From a virus: 62,533 bases of DNA. How positions within the stretch are numbered: the first letter of the stretch is position 1; each line of letters starts with the position of its first letter. The notes under the pieces were generated by a model. That model did no database searches. It saw only the letters and a list, made by a program, of their open reading frames with translations, and had not been told where the DNA came from. Location: IMG/VR virus record IMGVR_UViG_3300022221_000007, positions 1 through 62,533 of that record. One strand, given 5' to 3'. A program made the translations under genes and the position numbers. Shown in pieces: positions 1 to 7,536 of the stretch.

Positions 1-159
1 CGGTAAGAATTGCCAATCTTCTTCCTCAGTATCCTCTACTAAAAACTGCTTAGCGGGTTCAAAAGGCAATCTCATAACAAGGTCATTTAACTCAAACCCA
101 AAAAAGTCATGCTCTTTACGTTCTTCAATACGCTTTAAAATTTCTTCAGTTGTTCTCAT
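1..159 (-). CDS. Conserved phage protein, N-terminal part (cut by window edge)
   Basis: The frame is open from an ATG at 159 to the window edge, giving 53 residues (MRTTEEILKRIEER...). A GGGGAAA ribosome binding site lies 4 nt before the ATG. The opening Thr-Glu-Glu-Ile repeat, a DFFGFE segment near residues 18-23 and the motif RLPFEPAKQFL resemble small conserved proteins of unknown function found in many tailed phages. It is acidic and predicted cytosolic. The rest of the gene lies left of the window, so neither length nor function can be judged. It is the last visible gene of the leftward accessory array. Confidence 0.7.
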   Translation of the reverse strand, partial: MRTTEEILKRIEERKEHDFFGFELNDLVMRLPFEPAKQFLVEDTEEEDWQFLP

Positions 160-399
160 AAATTTCCCCTAAATTTGCTTCGGCTTCGCACCGGATTTGG
201 TTCACATTTTGACCACCTAAGCTGCGTTAATAGTTAGGCAACGCCTGTACTATACAGCTCAGTCCAAAACCACATGGCAAAGGAACATTGCAGAACTGCA
301 TAGGGTTTCAGTTTTTAGATTGCCTTCTCAACAGTCTCTAGGACAGAGTGAGAGGTCAGCTACGCCTGTTACATCACCACTCAAGAGGGCAGTCTAAAA
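160..399. other. Structure-rich intergenic gap
   Basis: No convincing gene. Arms at 313-324 and 388-399 form a 12-bp stem with one G-T pair, enclosing about 60 nt with further short hairpins. A separate hairpin at 245-257 has a 5-bp stem (CTGTA/TACAG) and a 3-nt loop, the geometry of N4 virion polymerase promoters. However, its purine-centred loop is on the strand that would drive transcription away from the neighbouring genes. Function unknown. Confidence 0.45.
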
Positions 400-582
400 T
401 TATTCTTGAATAAGTTGTTCAGTTAATGTTTCAGCTATTTGAGTAGCTATATTTGAATATTGATCAAGCAGGGCTGATGCTTCTGGCATACCATTGTTTC
501 TAGCGTCTACAGAGGATCCTGACATCAATGTAGCTAATTTACCTATGTCGATTAATGCCTTTGCTACGATTTTCTTGTTCAT
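400..582 (-). CDS. Small hypothetical protein, 60 aa
   Basis: A 60-residue protein starting MNKKIVAKAL, with a TTGGAG motif about 9 nt before the ATG, the usual ribosome binding site of this genome. It is mainly helical, with a Leu/Ile-rich first half and a polar C-terminus ending in TEQLIQE. It has no signal peptide, membrane span or metal-binding motif. It stands alone between two structure-rich gaps. I do not recognise a family. The call rests on the start signal and on agreement with the direction of its neighbours. Confidence 0.5.
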   Translation of the reverse strand: MNKKIVAKALIDIGKLATLMSGSSVDARNNGMPEASALLDQYSNIATQIAETLTEQLIQE

Positions 583-815
583 CTATGTCTACTCCAATTA
601 GTTGTTAGGGTGCTCTTAAAGAGTATATTTACAGCTTTTTTCACAGTTTAAGGAATTTACCTTTTCTTAACCGTTGGCAGGTACGATCCTACTTTGAGTC
701 TTCAGTAACTTAGACTCTTACGTCCTCTTAACTTAGTTACCCCGGAGTGGAACGTGCGCTTACTCCTCCGGCTTATGGAACACCAAGATATAATTATGAT
801 GTTGAATAATTAGAA

Positions 816-933
816 GCCCCAGGTGAGAGTCGAACTCACAATCTAACGTATCAGCACACACAGTGTTGGCTAGGTAGCTCGAACCGTACGTCAAAATTTA
901 TACGCGTGCTTTACCATTAAGCTCTACTGGGAC
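816..933 (-). tRNA. tRNA-like sequence with enlarged anticodon region
   Basis: On the minus strand a 7-bp acceptor stem (GTCCCAG with CTGGGGC, one T-G pair) closes a cloverleaf with a perfect T-arm (GTGAG, loop TTCGACT, CTCAC). The D-arm has GG in the loop and one A-A mismatch. A 5-bp stem CGTAT/ATACG sits where the anticodon stem should be, but its loop is 48 nt instead of 7. T33 is not where expected and no anticodon can be read. No CCA is encoded. It may be a tRNA with a roughly 41-nt insertion, a decayed tRNA, or a tRNA mimic. Confidence 0.4.
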
Positions 934-942
934 ACAAAACTA

Positions 943-1000
943 GGACCGGCAGCGGGGAATCGAACACCCGAACATGACTTATCAGTACGGTTCCGCCGGT
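943..1000 (-). other. Short tRNA-like element without a normal D-arm
   Basis: The ends pair as an acceptor-like stem of up to 8 bp (ACCGGCGG with CTGCCGGT). Near the 3' side a TTCGATT loop sits on a T-arm-like stem with one bulged base. The interior holds only about 22 nt with an interrupted hairpin, so there is no room for a D-arm plus a 7-nt anticodon loop. It directly follows the Nmad5-like gene in the leftward direction. It may be a degenerate tRNA or a structural mimic; chance similarity is not excluded. Confidence 0.3.
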
Positions 1001-1007
1001 TAAGTTG

Positions 1008-1607
1008 TTACTCAGATATTCCAAGAGCCTCGTTAAGACGGCTAGTGGTAAGTGCGGGGAAGTTAGCAATACCAACGCTAGGATCAGCAGCATAAGGAGG
1101 TAAGTAGCTACATCCTTCAGGCCAAACTTCTTTAAGCTGTTTAGTGGTAGTTACAGAATCAAGAATTTGTCGAGCTTCATCAAGAAGTTGATCCAGTTTA
1201 CTTTCCCATTCATCATTAGCTTTACTTTCAGCTTTTCCAGCATTACGCCATTCTTTCCACTGAACTCTAGAAATTTGCCCGATAGGGAATTGGTTATAGC
1301 TGCCATTACGCAAATATGCTTGCTTAACAGGATCCCCTTTTTCATCGTAAATTTTCATCCTGACTATTCCGCCTTGAGCAACAGCAACTGCGAAAGAATC
1401 AGATATGTTAACCAAACCAGTTGGCAAACCCTTAACCTGTTCCTGATACTTACCCATAAAACGGTTATAAATCTTAACGGCTATAGCAGATTCTTTAAGT
1501 TTTATCTGCAATTCAGTAAAAGGACGAGGATTTTTCTCAGTAAAGGCATCTCTGATTTTACTGATCATGTCGTCTCTAATACTTATGTTTAAACGAATAC
1601 TTTTCAT
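1008..1607 (-). CDS. Nmad5-like protein (putative nucleotide-modification-associated)
   Basis: A 199-aa protein with a charged helical N-terminus (MKSIRLNISIRDD) and a middle segment of short strands. The C-terminal pattern LKEVWPEG..YLPP......FPALTTSRLNEALGI resembles the end of proteins called putative nucleotide modification associated domain 5 (Nmad5). That family is tied to DNA modification by genomic association only; no enzyme activity is known to me. A ribosome binding site (CTGGAGAAAAAC) precedes the ATG. It is followed by tRNA-like elements and preceded by a structured gap. No hypermodification pathway enzymes are recognisable beside it, so the role is open. Confidence 0.5.
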   Translation of the reverse strand: MKSIRLNISIRDDMISKIRDAFTEKNPRPFTELQIKLKESAIAVKIYNRFMGKYQEQVKGLPTGLVNISDSFAVAVAQGGIVRMKIYDEKGDPVKQAYLRNGSYNQFPIGQISRVQWKEWRNAGKAESKANDEWESKLDQLLDEARQILDSVTTTKQLKEVWPEGCSYLPPYAADPSVGIANFPALTTSRLNEALGISE

Positions 1608-1931
1608 GTTTTTCTCCAGTTAATTAAATAAAAACACGGCCTTGTTTATCCCCAACTTAATGGTTCCAGGAATAGCTTAGCTGACCTTCCTGATTTAGTG
1701 GTCAGTACCATGTAGTAGCAGTACGTTGCCAGCGATCTGTATGTTCCTACCCACTCTTGCCTCTGAACAGAGGCGGTAACATACTAGTTTCTGCTTAGGC
1801 AAGCTCGCAGAAACTAATGATTTGTGCTCTATGAGGACTTTCACCCCTCTTACCGTAAGAGCTGACGGTCACTACATCCCGTGCTTATTCTGAGACAACT
1901 TATCCTCATTTAGGCCGGACCAGGAATTCTT
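1608..1931. other. Structure-rich gap with several nested stem-loops
   Basis: No gene seen. Two adjacent elements stand out. GTATGTT (1739-1745) pairs with AACATAC (1778-1784) and encloses a perfect hairpin, GCCTCT-GAAC-AGAGGC (1759-1774). Directly after it TAGTTTCTGC (1785-1794) pairs with GCAGAAACTA (1807-1816), a perfect 10-bp stem. A further TGACC/GGTCA pair lies near 1682-1705. The density suggests a structured RNA or a transcript-processing region. Confidence 0.5.
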
Positions 1932-2873
1932 TTATTTGTTTAAATCCATTACATTCATAAATGGAAATAAACCATTACCATTGCCACCACCACTCATAAA
2001 TTGAGGCATGGAAGATCCATCCCAATTCTTCATAGCTTCAGCTTTGGTAAGTTCAACTAGTTCAGGAGAAGATTTCAAAGCACTGGCCTGAGCTTTAAGT
2101 GCCGTAGCTTTAGCTTGACCTTCACGTTCAATAGCAGCAGCCAATTCAATCGACTCTACTTTAGTTTTGTGAGCTTGCGCATCAGCAGCCAATATGACTG
2201 ACTCAGCTTTACCTCGGGCATCCTGAATGGCTTTGTTAGCAGTAAAGGCAGATTCACGTTCAGCTTGTTCAGCCGTAGCTGCTCTTGCTCTTGCTGCAGC
2301 CACTTGTGCCAACTTACTTCGATAAGCATCTGAGAAAGTTAAATCAGATATTTGGAAGTCAGCGACCTGAATACCGTAGGTAGATACCGCTTCTTGAATA
2401 ACCTTAAGCACCTCAACACGAATCTCACCACGTTTATCTACTACGTCTTCAATAGAATATGCAGAGATAACAGCTTTAGCCCGGTCTTGAACCAAATTCC
2501 CCATTAAACGAGACTCGTAGTCAAAACTAGAACCAAACTGTTCATACAGCTTTCGTAAATTAGCGTCAGTACCGTTAATGCGGTGGTTAATAGTCATGGA
2601 GACACCAACAATGTTGGTACCGCCTTTTGTAGCTACTGACATCTGACTGTTAGTAGATTCGATACGGGTATCTGCAATATGAGCAGATTCAATGAAAGGC
2701 ATTTTGAAATGCAAACCAGGACCAGTAAAGCCACTAATTACGCCAAGCCGAGTTGTAACAGCACGCTGGTACTCAGAGTTGATATAAAAAGATGACATCA
2801 AGGTCACCAACAAAAACAAAGCAATTACCACATCCCGTACAGCTGAAACTAAAAGAAGTTCCTGCCGGTCCAT
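1932..2873 (-). CDS. SPFH/Band 7 (prohibitin-like) membrane protein
   Basis: About 313 aa from the internal ATG used here. A hydrophobic segment (about residues 12-32) anchors the protein. Then comes the SPFH/Band 7 domain: an EYQRAVTTRLG strand and the GPGLHFKMPFIE motif typical of prohibitin/HflK/HflC. An Ala/Glu/Arg-rich helical stalk follows (about 180-285), with a Gly/Asn-rich tail. Family members form rings on membranes and modulate proteases such as FtsH. In a phage this suggests control of host membrane proteases or of superinfection, which is inference. The frame stays open upstream to a TTG at 2915 with no good binding site. A better-placed ATG at 2929 opens another frame (see next entry). 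Confidence 0.85.
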   Translation of the reverse strand: MDRQELLLVSAVRDVVIALFLLVTLMSSFYINSEYQRAVTTRLGVISGFTGPGLHFKMPFIESAHIADTRIESTNSQMSVATKGGTNIVGVSMTINHRINGTDANLRKLYEQFGSSFDYESRLMGNLVQDRAKAVISAYSIEDVVDKRGEIRVEVLKVIQEAVSTYGIQVADFQISDLTFSDAYRSKLAQVAAARARAATAEQAERESAFTANKAIQDARGKAESVILAADAQAHKTKVESIELAAAIEREGQAKATALKAQASALKSSPELVELTKAEAMKNWDGSSMPQFMSGGGNGNGLFPFMNVMDLNK

Positions 2874-2929
2874 ATTCCGATCACTCGGGTAAGACGGATG
2901 GGGTGATTTTTCCAATAACGATTAAACAT
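2849..2929 (-). CDS. Possible leader peptide or frameshifted 5' end of the SPFH gene
   Basis: The best start signal in front of the SPFH gene (GAGGAAAAAACT before ATG) opens a 26-codon frame, MFNRYWKNHPIRLTRVIG..., not the SPFH frame. It ends inside the start region of that gene. It could be a translationally coupled leader. Alternatively, the SPFH protein really begins here and a frame change occurred by mutation, sequencing error or programmed shift. Its basic-aromatic character would suit a cytoplasmic stub ahead of a membrane anchor. Weakly supported. Confidence 0.3.
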   Translation of the reverse strand: MFNRYWKNHPIRLTRVIGIWTGRNFF

Positions 2930-3453
2930 AGTTTTTTCCTCGAAGACTAAAACAATTAATTTTTTGAAGGACTTTGGCGGGACTCGAACCCGCACACCCT
3001 AATTACGTCTAGCTGTTATAGGGAAGATAGTTACGACCATGAGCTAGGAGAGCCTACTTTATCAGCTCCCATCCATATTGGCTTAATCCACACCCCTGTA
3101 TACCAGTTCCAGCACAAAGCCCTTCAAAAAAGCCAGTGTTACGCCACTGGCATCGCATGTAATCCCCATGACGGGTCAACTAACAGCCACAATAGTTGAA
3201 TAGAAGGTTCTGTTTAACGAGCATTGGCTAAAACCGCCTCGACTTCAGTATGGAAGTTACATCCTCTCATTGAGTTAAAGAGCTGAGTAGGTTTGCTCCA
3301 TTAAACTTTTAATTCAGGACTCCCCCGTTCAAACATGACGGTGGTCGTTCCCAGGCCCGAACAGAGCCAAAAATACCGGCATATAACCGGTTAAGGTAAT
3401 CTCATAATGACCTGTTCTGTTGCCAGGTAGGTCAAACCCCTACAAACTAAATG
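2930..3453. other. Long structure-rich gap with a perfect tRNA-type T-arm
   Basis: No protein gene seen. On the minus strand a perfect T-arm (GCGGG, loop TTCGAGT, CCCGC; plus positions 2977-2993) is followed by CAAAGTC, an acceptor-like 3' end. A possible partner GGCTTTG lies near 3111-3117, followed by a D-arm-like CTG...GGTATA...CAG. This would give a molecule of about 150 nt with no clear anticodon arm. Other hairpins include GCCAGTG/CACTGGC near 3140-3163 and ACCGG/CCGGT near 3378-3395. Probably structured RNA, possibly derived from tRNA. Confidence 0.45.
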
Positions 3454-3783
3454 CTATGCAGCACGTAAAGCGTCAAGCACATCGAACATTTCAGCTTCGG
3501 TTGCCACATCAGCAAACGAATCATCGTATTCGGCATTAACCAATTCTTCACCAGTCATAGACGAAGCTTTGATTAATTCTTCAACATACCACTGCTGGCC
3601 ATCAAGGAAGTCCTTAACAGTCTTGCCTTCAGTTTCCAAGGCCTTAGCCGTAGCCAAGTTAGTCACGATCTGATCAATTTCTTCTTCAGAAAGATCAGGG
3701 CGAATGTTCAGATCCTTAATACGTTGGATCTTACGCTTGGCTTTTTTAAAGGCAGTGGCCAAAACCTGCTGATTACGTTCCAT
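3454..3783 (-). CDS. Hypothetical acidic protein, 109 aa
   Basis: The start is the ATG at 3783 (MERNQQVLATAFKKAKRK), placed by a GGAGAAACTT binding site just upstream. An in-frame ATG 48 nt further out lacks such a site. A basic N-terminal helix is followed by an acidic, helical C-terminal two thirds ending in LDALRAA. There is no membrane span or cysteine motif. It is transcribed just downstream of the phage RNA polymerase gene, with a gap containing a GAGATC-ACAT-GATCTC hairpin upstream. No family recognised. Confidence 0.65.
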   Translation of the reverse strand: MERNQQVLATAFKKAKRKIQRIKDLNIRPDLSEEEIDQIVTNLATAKALETEGKTVKDFLDGQQWYVEELIKASSMTGEELVNAEYDDSFADVATEAEMFDVLDALRAA

Positions 3784-4014
3784 AAGTTTCTCCTCGTATG
3801 GAATACCCAACACTGGGCAGTGCGAGATCACATGATCTCTTGATTTTCAAAGGTATGAGCGAATGCGAAGCTGTTTAGAGTGTCGAATCAAGTAAGGAAC
3901 TGCGGTGAATAGATACCTAATGAAATAGATTCCCAGCCAGTACTGGTATCAACTTAATCACCAAAACGGTGATGTGTAAGAATCAACCAGCACAAAACAA
4001 CCAGAAAACTTAGA
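3784..4014. other. Gap with hairpins downstream of the RNA polymerase gene
   Basis: No gene seen. A GAGATC-ACAT-GATCTC hairpin lies near 3824-3839 and an ATCACC-AAAAC-GGTGAT hairpin near 3957-3973. Neither is followed by a run of T on the minus strand, so they are not classical terminators. Confidence 0.4.
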
Positions 4015-6033
4015 TCAAGGCATCAGAAAGTTCACAGACTCCAACGCTTTGTTTGGGGCGTTGCCCACCAAAAGCTTTGGTGCTGGAACATAACGCTCTA
4101 ATCGATCAGCAATCTGATCAAGAGCATCTTGCATTAAATTGTTATCACGCAAGTAACTAAAGAATTCCTGACAAACTTTAGTCACTGCTTCAAACATATC
4201 CGGCATGACAATATAGTCATCATGCTTAACCAAGAAGGATTCACCTTTGTCCAACAGCATACGAGTAATTCTGCGAAGCAGAGTGCCATCGATACTGTGG
4301 GTCAAATTGGCAAACAACCCTCGAGTCTTAACATTGGTACCTTTATGGCTATGGGCAGTAGTGTTCTCACGACCAAAAATAGGCATACCTCTACGATCCA
4401 ATGCCAAAGGCATAGTAGCCATAATCTTGTATTCCTTATGGAATTTGCCCTCGATACGGGTAGATGCAGCAAAAACTGAGAACGGAGTACGTTCCATAAC
4501 GGCTTGGTGAAATGCAGTCAAACCATCATCAGTCTTCCACTTAAGAACATTCTGCGTGTTAGTAACCACATCAGCACCCCAGGCAGCAATCAAGTCAATG
4601 TTATCCACCTCAATACCGTAGGCTTCAACATTGTGCTGATCGACAGACTCAACCGTAAAGTCGTCAGGATTCTCGACATGATTGTGAAGAATCTTAACGA
4701 TAGTCTGAACAGAGGAGCCATGTAACAACGGAGTATGAATCTCTTTAACTGCTCTCCTGCCTAAGTGCATGACACCCTGAGCTGTACCAAATTGAGTATG
4801 AGAGTCATTAACACAATCCTGTCCCATTAGGTTGCCGGCAGTCAGCATCTGCTCTGAGCCACTACAAGAGGCCAGCATGATCAATCCTGAGTTAGTTAAA
4901 TCCTTACCCAACATATAATGGCAAGGAATACCTGCCAAAGTCATCTCAATAGCCCTAGCAGCCTTCAACACATTGATAGCTTCACCACAACGATCTTCAA
5001 ACTTACGGAACTTATCGTGGGTAAGTTCACTGTACTTAACACCCGGCAACGGAACATTTAAAGGGTCTTGCTCCAATGCCCAGATGTAGTCTTCATCACT
5101 AAACCGATTAACAGAATCAAGCTCAGTCATCTTTCCATATCGAGCATCACAAATAATGTGCTTGCAAGTGTTGATAGCTGACTCACCCAGGAGCTTAGGC
5201 TTGTAAGCATCCAACATAGCCACTTCAAATAACTTACCTTGAGGACGGAAGCCATAAAGGGCATTGGCATCATAATAGGTACGGTATCTGCTGCAGTGGT
5301 TAACCGGTAGATAAAACTTCTCCTTAGCAACCAACTCCTTAGCAGCAGCCATGTAATCCACGTTAAACCGTCTGTGACGCTTCACACGCTTCTCATTCTT
5401 AGTTTCGGCATGGTACAGAGCAGAACCCTTATAAAAGTGACTCAGGCGTTCCTCAGTCCATACATCAGACACCTTAAACGGTATAGATGCCTGTTCCATA
5501 TCCATTTGGATCTGATGACGAGGTAACCGTTCAAAGCCAACAAACTTAGACCGCACTATCCCAGGCTCGTCTTCATACCCAACCAAATGGTTAGTAGGCT
5601 CCGGTGTACCACCCAAAATAATAGTAGTCAGGTTGCGCTTACGAACATGACCAGTATCAGGATCAGTATGAGCAACAAGGTTAACCCGACTGGTAACAAT
5701 TTTGTTATCCAACATCAGCTCAACCAAAAGAGCTGCCATAGTGTGACTGACCAATGCCTTATCGAAGTTACTCATACCGGTAGGCCTACGGAACTTAAGG
5801 GCTCCCAGCTTTTTCTCAATCTTTCCTTCCAAAGACTCAATAGCCAACTCGTCATTGTTAGCTTTAAGATGCATAACAATTTTCTCGATCTTCTTACTGT
5901 TAGTTTCCCAAAACTCAGGAGACAAGAAGATCTTATGGGCTACCTTAGTAGGCTCAGCCATATTGGGATATGCCAGCTGGCACTCAGCAAAAGCTAGACG
6001 AAGGTTAGACAAACTAAACTTTAAAATTTCCAT
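4015..6033 (-). CDS. Single-chain phage RNA polymerase (N4 RNAPII-like, T7 superfamily)
   Basis: A 672-aa polymerase expected to transcribe middle phage genes. The ATG at 6033 is chosen because GGAG lies 8 nt upstream; an ATG five codons earlier overlaps that site. Motif A is GKDLTNSG with Asp378. Motif B has Arg426 and Lys430 spaced as T7 Arg627/Lys631. Motif C is HDD with Asp605. The position matching T7 Tyr639 in YGS is His438 in HGS. In N4, RNAPII is made of two chains (gp15 and gp16, about 30 and 45 kDa) whose summed size is close to this single protein. There is no N-terminal promoter-recognition domain of T7 size. It may need a recruiting factor, as N4 RNAPII needs gp2. Confidence 0.88.
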   Translation of the reverse strand: MEILKFSLSNLRLAFAECQLAYPNMAEPTKVAHKIFLSPEFWETNSKKIEKIVMHLKANNDELAIESLEGKIEKKLGALKFRRPTGMSNFDKALVSHTMAALLVELMLDNKIVTSRVNLVAHTDPDTGHVRKRNLTTIILGGTPEPTNHLVGYEDEPGIVRSKFVGFERLPRHQIQMDMEQASIPFKVSDVWTEERLSHFYKGSALYHAETKNEKRVKRHRRFNVDYMAAAKELVAKEKFYLPVNHCSRYRTYYDANALYGFRPQGKLFEVAMLDAYKPKLLGESAINTCKHIICDARYGKMTELDSVNRFSDEDYIWALEQDPLNVPLPGVKYSELTHDKFRKFEDRCGEAINVLKAARAIEMTLAGIPCHYMLGKDLTNSGLIMLASCSGSEQMLTAGNLMGQDCVNDSHTQFGTAQGVMHLGRRAVKEIHTPLLHGSSVQTIVKILHNHVENPDDFTVESVDQHNVEAYGIEVDNIDLIAAWGADVVTNTQNVLKWKTDDGLTAFHQAVMERTPFSVFAASTRIEGKFHKEYKIMATMPLALDRRGMPIFGRENTTAHSHKGTNVKTRGLFANLTHSIDGTLLRRITRMLLDKGESFLVKHDDYIVMPDMFEAVTKVCQEFFSYLRDNNLMQDALDQIADRLERYVPAPKLLVGNAPNKALESVNFLMP

Positions 6034-6141
6034 AGTATATTTCTCCATACTATTAATGTTGAGGTATACCTGATTAAACCATCAGGCAAGTGTGGTTGAG
6101 CACACTCCAAAGCCCTCTATATTTCAAAAGGGCAGGAAAGT

Positions 6142-6294
6142 TTACTCTACTTTGCCAACTTCAACTAAAGGACACCACTCAGGACGCATTCCGTCCTTCA
6201 CTTGGTCAGGGTGAATCCATACCTTGTGGTTAACTCCACAACTAGCTCGTTTACACGAGCCTGAGCCTGGATACGTGCATACCACAGTAACCAT
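6142..6294 (-). CDS. Small Cys-rich protein, about 50 aa (start uncertain)
   Basis: The frame reads MVTVVCTYPGSGSCKR then ASCGVNHKVWIHPDQ and ends ECPLVEVGKVE-like. Cys and His residues are spaced as in a small zinc-binding fold. The start is uncertain: several ATGs lie upstream in frame and none has a strong binding site. It overlaps the next small frame by some 44 nt. The two may be read by coupling or by a ribosomal shift. No family recognised. Confidence 0.4.
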   Translation of the reverse strand: MVTVVCTYPGSGSCKRASCGVNHKVWIHPDQVKDGMRPEWCPLVEVGKVE

Positions 6295-6340
6295 TAGACG
6301 CATGTTTTCTGTCACAACCGCCAACACTACATAACCGCAT
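6251..6340 (-). CDS. Tiny Cys/His protein, 29 aa
   Basis: A GAGGAG binding site sits 7 nt before this ATG. The frame has the pattern C-x4-C...YC-x2-H-x3-RLR, which resembles the zinc-binding leader found at the N-terminus of some phage HNH proteins. It stops after only 29 residues, while the overlapping +1 frame continues with more Cys/His residues. It may be a real micropeptide or the 5' half of a frameshifted zinc protein. It lies 1 nt after the HNH-like gene. Confidence 0.4.
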   Translation of the reverse strand: MRLCSVGGCDRKHASNGYCGMHVSRLRLV

Positions 6341-6341
6341 A

Positions 6342-6638
6342 TCAATACTCCTCGCTATGTTGAACCATGACAGCTCGGCACAGAGAGTGCGTAGCCCCAA
6401 GAGTAAGACCGGTGCCATGACTATGCTGCAAGTGAATAGGATATTTAAGAAAGCTGGGTGGAAACTGCTTCCAGTTAATTTTCTCAACCAGGATGTGCTG
6501 TGGTGGTTGAGCATACAAATCACACTTACACCAAAAGCACAGCCCTCGTTGCTCTTTGACGTACTGCTCTCGAACAGCCCGCCTCTCATTAATCGGTAAA
6601 CTGTGATAGTCCACCGGTAAATTGTACTTAGCCATCCT
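6342..6638 (-). CDS. HNH-endonuclease-like small phage protein
   Basis: 98 aa from the ATG with GGAGGATGAGG immediately upstream. A C-x2-C pair (LCFWCKCDL) is followed by a long insert and then KYPIHLQHSHGTGLTLGATHSLC, matching small phage HNH-type proteins in which the paired His residues lie in a beta-beta-alpha metal fold. Such proteins act as nicking or homing endonucleases, but activity here is not shown and the His arrangement is not canonical. It overlaps the upstream zinc-ribbon gene by 11 nt. Confidence 0.6.
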   Translation of the reverse strand, partial: RMAKYNLPVDYHSLPINERRAVREQYVKEQRGLCFWCKCDLYAQPPQHILVEKINWKQFPPSFLKYPIHLQHSHGTGLTLGATHSLCRAVMVQHSEEY

Positions 6639-6801
6639 CATCCTCCACCAGCTTAGTGTCACATTGAGAATCACAAACATCACACCACCGGCTATCATGA
6701 ACACCAACCAGGACCCAACAATCACCGTCTTCATCCCAACGAGCAGAAGCATCAGCTGTTACTTCATCAGAACCACAAACCGTGCAGACTATTTTAGACA
6801 T
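6628..6801 (-). CDS. Small zinc-ribbon protein, 57 aa
   Basis: Reads MSKIVCTVCGSDEVTADASA... with a second cysteine knuckle WCDVCDSQC near residues 39-47. The two C-x2-C pairs about 34 residues apart indicate a zinc ribbon. The ATG overlaps the stop of the upstream gene (TAATG), a coupled start, and the 3' end overlaps the HNH-like gene. Small zinc ribbons of this sort are common beside phage replication or transcription genes. Function unknown. Confidence 0.65.
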   Translation of the reverse strand: MSKIVCTVCGSDEVTADASARWDEDGDCWVLVGVHDSRWCDVCDSQCDTKLVEDEDG

Positions 6802-7535
6802 TAGAAATCCTCCTTTAAAACTTTACCTTCATTCACAGCCTTAATACCGATAGTCCAACCATTACAGTCTGTTTTAAAGTCTTCAGACTTAAGACGACGA
6901 CCATTATGGTAAAACGCTATAAATTGGTAGTCATGCGTAGGAACAGTACCTAAATCCACAGAATCCCAAAACTTACAAAAATCTTGCAGCGTATAATGAG
7001 AAATAACCTCTTCACCACTAACCTTCACATGCTTAACCATATAAAAATTAGAGTCTCTTTCCACGTGATCAGGAGTAAACTTACTAAAAACATAATCGTC
7101 AGAATGCCCAGACATAGCATAATCAATATCCTCACCAGGCTCTAACTCATGGTAGTCACCATTAGGCCAAACCATAAGATCACCACAGTAATCAGTAGCT
7201 TCACGAACTAACCCATCGATACTCACCGGAGCAGCACCTACTTCAAACTGAAAGTTAAGTACCTGAGTACCAGACACTGACATCACAGGGTAAACTTGCT
7301 TGTCCTCTAACAAGTAAATGAACTCTTCACCATCATTGATAGATCGAGACTCACACCCATCCAGGCCAAACAGAGTCTGACCTCTCAAGTGTGCTGCAAC
7401 CAAACGACAGGCTTTGGTACCGACCATCGAGTAGTTACTGCTCAAGGCATAAGCCAACCCTTCAGGACCCTCAGCCCGGTAAAATGGAACTACAGTGATC
7501 ATGCTTTTAAGACTTACTAACTGAAATACTTTCAT
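6801..7535 (-). CDS. Hypothetical protein, 244 aa
   Basis: A 244-residue soluble protein beginning MKVFQLVSLKSMITVVPFYR with mixed strand/helix character. The segments LVREATDYCGDLMVWPNGDYHE and FIAFYHNGRR suggest a globular domain. There are no signal peptide or membrane segments. It is separated by 1 nt from the preceding gene and overlaps the zinc-ribbon gene at its stop, so it belongs to a tight operon. I recognise no family. Confidence 0.6.
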   Translation of the reverse strand: MKVFQLVSLKSMITVVPFYRAEGPEGLAYALSSNYSMVGTKACRLVAAHLRGQTLFGLDGCESRSINDGEEFIYLLEDKQVYPVMSVSGTQVLNFQFEVGAAPVSIDGLVREATDYCGDLMVWPNGDYHELEPGEDIDYAMSGHSDDYVFSKFTPDHVERDSNFYMVKHVKVSGEEVISHYTLQDFCKFWDSVDLGTVPTHDYQFIAFYHNGRRLKSEDFKTDCNGWTIGIKAVNEGKVLKEDF

Positions 7536-7536
7536 T

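Larger units (their letters stand above)
583..1007. other. Structure-rich intergenic gap with tRNA-like segments
   Basis: No protein gene is evident. Hairpins include GAGTCT/AGACTC near 695-720 and a GGAGT/ACTCC stem near 744-772. Two tRNA-like stretches follow on the minus strand, listed separately. The gap may encode structured RNA or serve as a processing or termination region for the leftward transcripts. Confidence 0.4.

Noticed and set aside
245-257. CTGTA-CTA-TACAG hairpin as a vRNAP promoter
   Set aside because: The purine-centred loop is on the minus strand, which would drive rightward transcription into oppositely oriented genes.
1167-1592. Open frame opposite the Nmad5-like gene
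   Set aside because: Antisense shadow with no start signal; the minus-strand gene has ribosome site and family features.
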